Assembly (NCBI GenBank): GCA_030950865.1
Contig: JAUZQR010000427.1
Coordinates: forward strand, 1-5,896
Source: Mariprofundaceae bacterium
GTDB taxonomy: Bacteria > Pseudomonadota > Zetaproteobacteria > Mariprofundales > Mariprofundaceae
DNA length: 5,896 bases
Reading direction: 5' to 3'
The position numbers and the translations under genes are program-made. This document shows, one piece after another, positions 1 through 4,636 of the stretch. A model generated the notes under the pieces. The model was not told the origin of the DNA. It made no database searches and saw only the letters and a program-made list of their open reading frames with translations. Position 1 is the stretch's first letter. Every line of letters starts with the position of its first letter.

Positions 1-5
1 GAAAG

Positions 6-39
6 ATTTAAAAGGCTCCGCATTGCGGGGTCTTTTTTT
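6..39 (+). terminator. Intrinsic terminator at left edge, possible 3' end of a second sRNA copy
   Basis: An 8-bp stem (14-21 with 25-32, 3-nt loop ATT) is followed by seven Ts at 33-39. Two of the eight pairs are G-U wobbles, so the stem is imperfect but should still terminate + strand RNA. Four As (10-13) precede it, so on the minus strand the stem is followed by UUUU and could work weakly in that direction too. Positions 6-23 are identical to 202-219, the start of the second terminator, including bases upstream of the stem. The transcript it ends begins to the left of the window and cannot be identified. Confidence 0.75.
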
Positions 40-118
40 GTTGCCTCAAACAACTCTTTTTGCGTACTTCCAAAATAGAAAAATAGAACAGCCAACATAA
101 ATATATTTTAATTTGAAA

Positions 119-150
119 TTCACAGTCTCATCACATTGAGCCTATAGGCT
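119..150 (+). promoter_or_regulatory. Candidate sigma-70-type promoter overlapping a 12-bp palindrome
   Basis: A -35-like TTCACA (119-124, five of six consensus bases) lies 18 bp from a -10-like TATAGG (143-148, four of six). A start would fall near 154-157, just before the hairpin of the candidate small RNA. The -10 sits inside a perfect palindrome, AGCCTATAGGCT (139-150), which could be an operator or a coincidence. No protein gene follows on this strand within the next few hundred bases, so if the promoter is real its product is the short RNA ending at 235. Confidence 0.4.
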
Positions 151-154
151 TCGT

Positions 155-235
155 TTTGTCTGATGTCGCCCTCCTCCCCTCCCTTAGACATCAGACGACA
201 AATTTAAAAGGCTCCGCATCGCGGAGCCTTTTTTT
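155..235 (+). ncRNA. Candidate small RNA with CCUCC-rich (anti-Shine-Dalgarno) hairpin loop
   Basis: The predicted transcript of about 80 nt has two hairpins. The first has a perfect 10-bp stem, GTCTGATGTC (158-167) with GACATCAGAC (187-196). Its 19-nt loop (168-186) has an uninterrupted C/U tract from 169 to 185 and contains CCUCC three times (170-174, 173-177, 178-182). An alternative register pairs 155-160 with 197-202 and bulges 194-196. The second hairpin is the terminator at 206-235. A candidate promoter lies immediately upstream. The layout of anti-SD loop, short linker and intrinsic terminator matches what is known of proteobacterial sRNAs with CU-rich loops, for example the Rhodobacter CcsR/cuckoo type. 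As I recall that family's motif (CUYCUCCCR), 171-178 fits its first eight positions. The 5' end is inferred, and membership of that family is a resemblance, not a homology call. Confidence 0.5.
206..235 (+). terminator. Bidirectional intrinsic terminator
   Basis: A perfect 8-bp GC-rich stem, GGCTCCGC (210-217) with GCGGAGCC (221-228), has a 3-nt loop and is followed by seven Ts (229-235). Four As (206-209) precede the stem and can pair with the first Ts. On the + strand it ends the candidate sRNA. On the minus strand the same stem is followed by UUUUAAAUUU and lies 37 bp past the yjeT stop codon, so it is also the likely end of the hflK-hflC-yjeT transcript. Confidence 0.88.
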
Positions 236-271
236 ATGCAAGCATATTTTATTATCTTAGAGGAGGGGACG

Positions 272-457
272 TTAACCACGCACCATATGAACCACAAACC
301 AACCAATCGCTACAGCAACAATCCCCATAATACGTAAAGATGCAGGCGGAATATCTGGCAACTTACGCAGCATTTCAATCATCTGATTAGGAAAGAGCGC
401 ATAAAGCGCTCCTTCCAAGAGTATCACCAAACCAAGGGCTACCCATAAGTCTTGCAT
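272..457 (-). CDS. yjeT: YjeT/DUF2065 family small inner-membrane protein
   Basis: This 61-residue protein has two hydrophobic segments, about residues 4-22 and 42-58. They are separated by a short polar stretch containing NQMIEMLRKLP and a Pro-rich turn (DIPPASLRIMG). The length, the two-helix layout and the RxxG start of helix two are typical of DUF2065 (E. coli YjeT), whose biochemical function is unknown. It starts 12 nt after the hflC stop codon on the same strand, the position the family occupies in many proteobacteria, so it is almost certainly co-transcribed with hflKC. Its ribosome-binding site is weak (AAGA-like), which suggests dependence on translation of hflC. A link to HflKC/FtsH function is inferred from gene order only. 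Confidence 0.9.
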   Translation of the reverse strand: MQDLWVALGLVILLEGALYALFPNQMIEMLRKLPDIPPASLRIMGIVAVAIGWFVVHMVRG

Positions 458-469
458 AAAATCTTAAAT

Positions 470-1342
470 TTATTTTCTGGATTGCTCAAAGAATTGAAAA
501 AATTCCGACGTTGGCGAAATGACCAAGCGTGAACCTTCACCAATCGATTTTTTATACGATTCAAGTGAACGAGAAAAAGCGTAGAATTTCGGATCGCGTT
601 GGTATGCTTTAGCATATACCTTGGTTGCTTCTGCATCTGCATGACCACGAATAGTTTGCGATTTTTTATAGGCTTCTGCCAACAGTACCTTACGCTCTTT
701 TTCCGCTTGTGCGCGAATTTCTTTGGCTGCTTCTTCACCTTCAGAACGATATTCTTTGGCAATACGTTGACGTTCAGCCTTCATCCTATCAAATACCTTT
801 TCTGAGTTTGCTTTTGGTAAATCAGCACGTTTAATACGCACATCCACAACCCGAATACCCAAGCTACGCACATCTTTGTCGGCACGGTCACGAATACTAA
901 TCATCAACTCACGGCGTAAATTCTCATCTTCACCACCAGATACAATTTCATTCAATGTGTGTTGACCCAATACTTCACGCACTTTACCACGCACCACATC
1001 TTGCATACGAGCTGCCACACCTGATTGTGTACGCGCCACTTGGAAAACCAATAGCGGATTAACAATTTCCCAACGCGTATAGTTATCTACTTCAATAGTT
1101 TTTTTGTCTTTGGTAATCACTTCATTGGGTAACGCATCGCTCACCAACAAACGTTTATCAAAAAATTCTACCGTCTGCCAAGGTAATTTGAAATGCAACC
1201 CAGCCCCTTCTTGCACATCTTTAGCTTGTCCAAATTGCAGAACCAATGCCTGCTTTCGCTCATCTACACTAAATGCAGACATACCAATCAATACAACAAT
1301 CGCACCTATAATAATACCTAATACTGTTTGTTTTGGACTCAT
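470..1342 (-). CDS. hflC: HflC, SPFH-domain subunit of the FtsH-modulating HflKC complex
   Basis: This 290-residue protein has one N-terminal transmembrane helix (about 7-25), then an SPFH/prohibitin domain to about residue 190. Family-typical stretches are ERKQALVLQFGQ, GLHFKLPW and DVRIKRADLP. A charged, Ala/Glu/Lys-rich coiled coil follows (about 185-240, with EGEEAAKEIRAQAEKE). The C-terminal segment RDPKFYAFSRSLESYKKS is strongly conserved in HflC. In E. coli, HflC and HflK form a large membrane-anchored periplasmic cage around FtsH hexamers and limit degradation of membrane proteins. The ATG shares one base with the hflK stop codon (TAATG at 1340-1344). It is preceded by a strong GGAGGTGA ribosome-binding site, which indicates translational coupling and a fixed subunit ratio. 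Length is close to the usual value and nothing is missing. Confidence 0.96.
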   Translation of the reverse strand: MSPKQTVLGIIIGAIVVLIGMSAFSVDERKQALVLQFGQAKDVQEGAGLHFKLPWQTVEFFDKRLLVSDALPNEVITKDKKTIEVDNYTRWEIVNPLLVFQVARTQSGVAARMQDVVRGKVREVLGQHTLNEIVSGGEDENLRRELMISIRDRADKDVRSLGIRVVDVRIKRADLPKANSEKVFDRMKAERQRIAKEYRSEGEEAAKEIRAQAEKERKVLLAEAYKKSQTIRGHADAEATKVYAKAYQRDPKFYAFSRSLESYKKSIGEGSRLVISPTSEFFQFFEQSRK

Positions 1343-2439
1343 TACTTCACCTCCACTTTACTGGATGCTCGATTCAAGGGTAAATATGGCAACACACTAC
1401 CTGCCACCTTACTATCAATAATCACCTTATCCGCTTTCGCCAAGACTTCTTCCATGGTTTCTAAATACATGCGTTTACGCGTTACTTTTGGAGCAAGTCT
1501 ATAAGCATCTAAAATACTGTTAAAACGATTTGCCTCACCTTGTGCTCGATCCACAGCTTCTTTTTCATAGGCCTCAGCATCTAAGACCATCTTCTTAGCC
1601 TCACCACGCGCATTAGGGATAATGTCATTGGCATAGGCTTGCGCTTCATTCTTAGCACGTTCTTTATCTTCTTTCGCTGACTGAACATCCTTAAATTCAT
1701 GTTCCACAGCCGTTGGCGGTTTCACATCTTGCAAGTTAACACTGGTAACAGAAATCCCTGCTTTATAGCCATTCAAGACTGATTGAATCAAGCTCTGTGT
1801 TTCAATTTCTACTTCAGCCTTTTTGGTCGTTAGCACATCATCAATCATGGTGCGCCCAATAATTTCACGAATCGCCGATTCAGCAGCATCGCGTACTGTT
1901 TTTTCAGGCGCATCAATATTAAACATATAATTATCTACAGACTTAATTTTATATTGAACAATAAATGAAATATCAACGATATTTTCATCTTGTGTTAGCA
2001 TCAATGATTCATGTGTACGCTGGCGGCGACGGCCATCACCCATATCACGCACACCAATCACCAAACGTTGCACACGTGTCACTGGTAATTTTTCAACCGT
2101 TTCAATCGGGTAAGGGAGATGCCAACGCAAACCAGGACCTTTGGTTGCCACATGTTTACCAAATTGCAAGACAACGGCTTCTTCATCGGCTGCCACAGTA
2201 TAAACACCCGATGCACCCCAAAGTAAAAATGCTACTACAAATATTGCCATGAAAGCACCACTGCTTAAATTCGGTGTGCCATTACTGCCACCACCTGAGC
2301 CGCCAAACAAACCACCAAAGCGTTCCTGCAAACGTTTTATCACTTCATCAAGGTCGGGTGGGGTTTGATTTGAGCCGCCACCTGAAGGCTTCTTTCCCCA
2401 TGGGTTGTTATCATTATTTTGGTTTTGACTCCAGGGCAT
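1342..2439 (-). CDS. hflK: HflK, SPFH-domain subunit of the FtsH-modulating HflKC complex
   Basis: This 365-residue protein opens with a Gly/Asn/Pro-rich cytoplasmic segment containing NNPWGKKP, the HflK counterpart of the DPWG motif. It continues with DLDEVIKRLQERFGGLFGG, one transmembrane helix (about 61-83) and an SPFH domain (about 84-245, with EEAVVLQFGK and GPGLRWHLPYP). A coiled coil follows (about 250-305), and the last part is the RMYLETMEEVL segment typical of HflK. I place the start at ATG 2439, not at the in-frame GTG at 2451. GGAGG (plus-strand 2445-2449) lies five bases before this ATG but overlaps the GTG, and MPWSQ fits the family's N-terminus. HflK pairs with HflC to form the cage that regulates FtsH. 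It is the first gene of the hflK-hflC-yjeT operon; hflX, its upstream neighbour in E. coli, is replaced here by divergent lptG. Confidence 0.95.
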   Translation of the reverse strand: MPWSQNQNNDNNPWGKKPSGGGSNQTPPDLDEVIKRLQERFGGLFGGSGGGSNGTPNLSSGAFMAIFVVAFLLWGASGVYTVAADEEAVVLQFGKHVATKGPGLRWHLPYPIETVEKLPVTRVQRLVIGVRDMGDGRRRQRTHESLMLTQDENIVDISFIVQYKIKSVDNYMFNIDAPEKTVRDAAESAIREIIGRTMIDDVLTTKKAEVEIETQSLIQSVLNGYKAGISVTSVNLQDVKPPTAVEHEFKDVQSAKEDKERAKNEAQAYANDIIPNARGEAKKMVLDAEAYEKEAVDRAQGEANRFNSILDAYRLAPKVTRKRMYLETMEEVLAKADKVIIDSKVAGSVLPYLPLNRASSKVEVK

Positions 2440-2444
2440 ACAAT

Positions 2445-2449
2445 CCTCC
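2445..2449 (-). promoter_or_regulatory. hflK ribosome-binding site
   Basis: GGAGG on the minus strand lies five bases before ATG 2439 and decides the hflK start. It overlaps the alternative GTG codon at 2451, which therefore has no usable site of its own. With two flanking bases it reads GGAGGAU, of which six bases can pair with loop positions 172-177 of the candidate sRNA. Confidence 0.8.
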
Positions 2450-2471
2450 ACGTTTTATCATACATCAATTG

Positions 2472-2480
2472 CAATCCGCG
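2472..2480 (-). promoter_or_regulatory. Weak candidate -10 for the hflK operon
   Basis: On the minus strand an extended -10-like TGCTACACT reads from 2480 to 2472, about 33 bp before the hflK start codon. No convincing -35 lies 16-18 bp upstream, so the call rests on the TGn extension and the position only. The 177-bp region 2440-2616 must hold the promoters for both hflK and divergent lptG. Confidence 0.25.
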
Positions 2481-2496
2481 CAGTGTAGCATCTGAT

Positions 2497-2525
2497 TTGA
2501 GCAATGCACCCTTACCAATTATTCC
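2497..2525 (+). promoter_or_regulatory. Weak candidate promoter for lptG
   Basis: TTGAGC (2497-2502) and TATTCC (2520-2525) are 17 bp apart, matching four and three consensus bases respectively. Transcription would start about 85 bp before the lptG ATG. It is the best-spaced pair I see in the hflK-lptG intergenic region, but the -10 is poor. Confidence 0.22.
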
Positions 2526-2616
2526 AAGAAGCAACATACCTAAAAAACGATGCAGCTAGACCTCAATATTACAAAGCAGATATGCCTTACACACTTTCAA
2601 TGCTAACCTTGCTCGC

Positions 2617-3675
2617 ATGCCAATTTTATTTCGCTGGATGTTCTATGGTTGCCTAAGTCGTGCGGTAGGTACGATGTTGGCACTTTTAGCTATTTTTTTG
2701 ATTATCGAAACATTCGATAAATCTCGCTATCTTGGGCATGGCATGGATGCGCCTATACTCATTGAGTATTTACTTCTTAAAACACCCTTTATGATTGCTG
2801 AATTTATGCCTGTTATTTTGCTTATTGCAGTCAGTATTTATATTACCGAAATATCCCATCACCACGAAATCGTGTCCATGCGGGCCGCTGGTTTGGGCAT
2901 GGATAAAATCATTGTTCCCATAGCATGCGTTGGTCTTATCGGCGCAGGCTTAAGCATGGTGATTGGCGAGTGGGTCACGCCAACCACCAATAGCCGTTTG
3001 GATGTTATGGAACGTGTTATTATTCATCATCAAGCGCCATCACATCAAGGTATTCAATGGCTAAAAGATGGCAATCGTTTCTATCAATTAACCCCACTCG
3101 ATGACCAAAGTTTTAAAATGATGATGTTAGAAACCGATTTTCAAGGCGGTTGGACAAAACGCATGGATGCCAGTCATGCCACCTTTAAAAATGGGCAGTG
3201 GCTATTGCAAAATGTTTATATAAGCACCCCCGACAAACAAGAAGGTATGTTATTAAAACATCTAGATAACGTTCATTTTACTTCCAAAGTCGGACCTGAC
3301 ACCGCAGATCCACCTCGTGCCAATCATATGACATTCTTACAGCTATATCATTATGCCCATAACTTACAGCAAGCTGGACTGAGTACGACCAGTTTTATTT
3401 TCACACTAAACCGCAAACTTGCAGCCCCTACCGCCTGCCTCATTATGGTTTTATTGGCGATGGCACTGACCATGAATATGGGTAGCCGTATTGCCGCAAG
3501 ATCCTGGGGTTTGATTTCAGCTATCACGCTGGGTTTATTGTTTTATGTGCTGGGTAATGCCAGTGATTTATTGGCAAATAGCGGGCAATTGCCTGCAGCT
3601 TATGCAGCGTGGTTACCGATATTATTTTTCGGCGGCATCACAGGCTTTCTATTATTACATCAAGAAGGCAAATAA
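2617..3675 (+). CDS. lptG: LptG, inner-membrane permease of the LPS export ABC transporter
   Basis: This 352-residue LptF/LptG family protein has three N-terminal transmembrane segments (about 14-32, 57-78, 98-118). A large periplasmic beta-rich domain follows (about 120-260), then three C-terminal segments (about 268-288, 297-316, 330-347). The cytoplasmic loop HHEIVSMRAAGLGMDKI (82-98) is the coupling helix that contacts the LptB ATPase. The C-terminal part (GSRIAARSWGLISAITLG and the GNASDLLANSGQLP stretch) resembles LptG more than LptF. With LptF and LptB2, LptG extracts LPS from the inner membrane and passes it to LptC/LptA. ATG 2617 is the only standard start in frame after the stop at 2557, and no good ribosome-binding site precedes it. 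lptF is not adjacent, although the two often form an operon. The gene converges on suhB with a 22-bp gap. Confidence 0.9.
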   Translation: MPILFRWMFYGCLSRAVGTMLALLAIFLIIETFDKSRYLGHGMDAPILIEYLLLKTPFMIAEFMPVILLIAVSIYITEISHHHEIVSMRAAGLGMDKIIVPIACVGLIGAGLSMVIGEWVTPTTNSRLDVMERVIIHHQAPSHQGIQWLKDGNRFYQLTPLDDQSFKMMMLETDFQGGWTKRMDASHATFKNGQWLLQNVYISTPDKQEGMLLKHLDNVHFTSKVGPDTADPPRANHMTFLQLYHYAHNLQQAGLSTTSFIFTLNRKLAAPTACLIMVLLAMALTMNMGSRIAARSWGLISAITLGLLFYVLGNASDLLANSGQLPAAYAAWLPILFFGGITGFLLLHQEGK

Positions 3676-3697
3676 GAGGCAACCTAAACAGTTACCA

Positions 3698-4468
3698 TTA
3701 AACCTTTAATAAAGACACAAACTTCTGGTGCAATGTGCCATTGGCACACAAAACATCGCCTTTTTCCACATCAACTGCCGCGCCTTCCAAGTCCGTTACA
3801 ATACCACCTGCTTCTTGCACCAAAAGAATGCCTGCTGCAATATCCCAAGCACATAAACCTGCTTCCCAATAAGCATCCAAACGACCTGCTGCAACATAAG
3901 CCAAATCCAATGCCGCAGAGCCACCTCGACGATAACCCTCGGCTTCACGCATGCAAGCATCCATGCGCTTCATAAAACTATCCATATGCGTACTACGACG
4001 GTATGGCGGCAAGCCTGAAGCAAAAATAGCATGTCCAACCTGTCCCGCTTCAGCCACACGCAAACGACGACGGTTTAAAAATGCACCATTACCACGTTGT
4101 GCTTCAAAGGTTTCATCCTTAATGGGATCATGAACCACTGCCAAAAATGGTTTGCCATCACGCCAAGCTGAAATAGACACTGCAAAATGTGGGTAGCCAT
4201 GAATAAAATTCGTCGTACCATCCAAGGGATCAATGTACCACTGAATCGAAGCCTTGGGGTTTACGCGTTTTGATTCTTCAGCCACAATACCATGATCGGG
4301 ATAATGACGGCGAATCTCATTCAAAATAAGGTTTTCGGCCTTTTGATCAATTTCAGTTACAAAATCACGATCTTTCTTTTCCCGAATTTTCAGATCAGAG
4401 CGTTCATCAAAACTTCGCGCAATCAAATCACCTGCCTTACGGGCAGCTCGCACAGCAACATACAACAT
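3698..4468 (-). CDS. suhB: SuhB/inositol-1-monophosphatase family protein
   Basis: This 256-residue protein belongs to the Mg2+-dependent inositol monophosphatase family. Visible metal and catalytic elements are VAEES (E64), DPLDGTTNF (D80, L82 carbonyl, D83, T85) and WDIAAG (D209). RRGGSAALDLAYVAAGRLDAYWE (180-202) is also highly characteristic. It should hydrolyse myo-inositol-1-phosphate and related sugar phosphates in the cytoplasm. In E. coli, SuhB also joins the NusA/B/E/G antitermination complex on rRNA operons; whether this protein does so cannot be read from the sequence. All catalytic residues are present, and the length is slightly below the 267 residues of E. coli SuhB. ATG 4468 is supported by GGAG seven bases upstream. 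The gene is monocistronic in this window and divergent from the sensor kinase. FBPase or CysQ-type enzymes of the same fold are less likely given the overall pattern. Confidence 0.93.
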   Translation of the reverse strand: MLYVAVRAARKAGDLIARSFDERSDLKIREKKDRDFVTEIDQKAENLILNEIRRHYPDHGIVAEESKRVNPKASIQWYIDPLDGTTNFIHGYPHFAVSISAWRDGKPFLAVVHDPIKDETFEAQRGNGAFLNRRRLRVAEAGQVGHAIFASGLPPYRRSTHMDSFMKRMDACMREAEGYRRGGSAALDLAYVAAGRLDAYWEAGLCAWDIAAGILLVQEAGGIVTDLEGAAVDVEKGDVLCANGTLHQKFVSLLKV

Positions 4469-4504
4469 TTAAAACTCCAAAACCTGATTATCCAGTATTC
4501 GCGC

Positions 4505-4533
4505 ACTATAACCCTCAATGCATTTAAAATCAC
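4505..4533 (-). promoter_or_regulatory. Candidate suhB promoter
   Basis: On the minus strand GTGATT (4533-4528) lies 17 bp from TATAGT (4510-4505, five of six consensus bases). A start near 4498 would leave a leader of about 30 nt with the GGAG site in it. The -35 matches only three bases. Its -35 is two base pairs away from the -35 of the opposing kinase promoter. Confidence 0.35.
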
Positions 4534-4535
4534 CA

Positions 4536-4564
4536 CTGGTAACAGCACATGACTCGTCTATAAT
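4536..4564 (+). promoter_or_regulatory. Candidate promoter of the sensor histidine kinase gene
   Basis: A perfect -10 hexamer, TATAAT (4559-4564), is preceded at 17 bp by CTGGTA (4536-4541, three of six -35 bases). Transcription would start near 4571, about 40 nt before the possible CTG start and 66 nt before ATG 4637. A weak -35 beside an ideal -10 often means help from an activator, but no clear operator repeat is visible here. Confidence 0.45.
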
Positions 4565-4597
4565 CGGCTGAAGCAGAATAATAAACCCGCGTGACGT

Positions 4598-4603
4598 AGG
4601 GAG
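4598..4603 (+). promoter_or_regulatory. Strong ribosome-binding site misplaced for the kinase ATG
   Basis: AGGGAG at 4598-4603 is the only good ribosome-binding site upstream of the kinase gene. It lies 33 bases before ATG 4637, too far to serve it, but six bases before an in-frame CTG at 4610. It therefore bears on which codon starts the protein. Confidence 0.5.
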
Positions 4604-4636
4604 AAGGCACTGAAACAACATACTCTACACCATTGG

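Noticed and set aside
235..246. Small inverted repeat TATGC-AA-GCATA
   Set aside because: The 5-bp arms and 2-nt loop are too small to be a stable hairpin, and nothing around it supports an operator.
287..337. Plus-strand mini-ORF after the AGGAGGGG sequence at 261-268
   Set aside because: It is only 16 codons, the spacing from the GGAGG-like sequence is about 18 bases, and it is antisense to yjeT.
439..762. Lys/Arg-rich open frame of 107 codons on the minus strand
   Set aside because: It overlaps hflC on the same strand in another frame; its basic composition comes from the A-rich coiled-coil codons of hflC.
1965..2252. Open frame of 95 codons on the plus strand
   Set aside because: It is antisense to the well-supported hflK coding sequence, with His/Pro-rich composition and no recognisable domain.
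2440..2451. Upstream in-frame GTG (2451) as the hflK start
   Set aside because: The GTG lies inside the ribosome-binding site that serves ATG 2439, and the shorter form begins like known HflK proteins.
2582..2656. Short ORF of 24 codons starting at ATG 2582 with a hydrophobic, lipobox-like peptide
   Set aside because: It overlaps the first 40 bases of lptG in another frame, has no good ribosome-binding site, and the resemblance to a lipoprotein signal is expected by chance in such a short hydrophobic peptide.
3676..3710. Possible terminator between convergent lptG and suhB
   Set aside because: Only a 6-bp AT-only palindrome (3697-3702/3705-3710) is present, with no GC stem or T-run, so there is no intrinsic terminator to call in the 22-bp gap.
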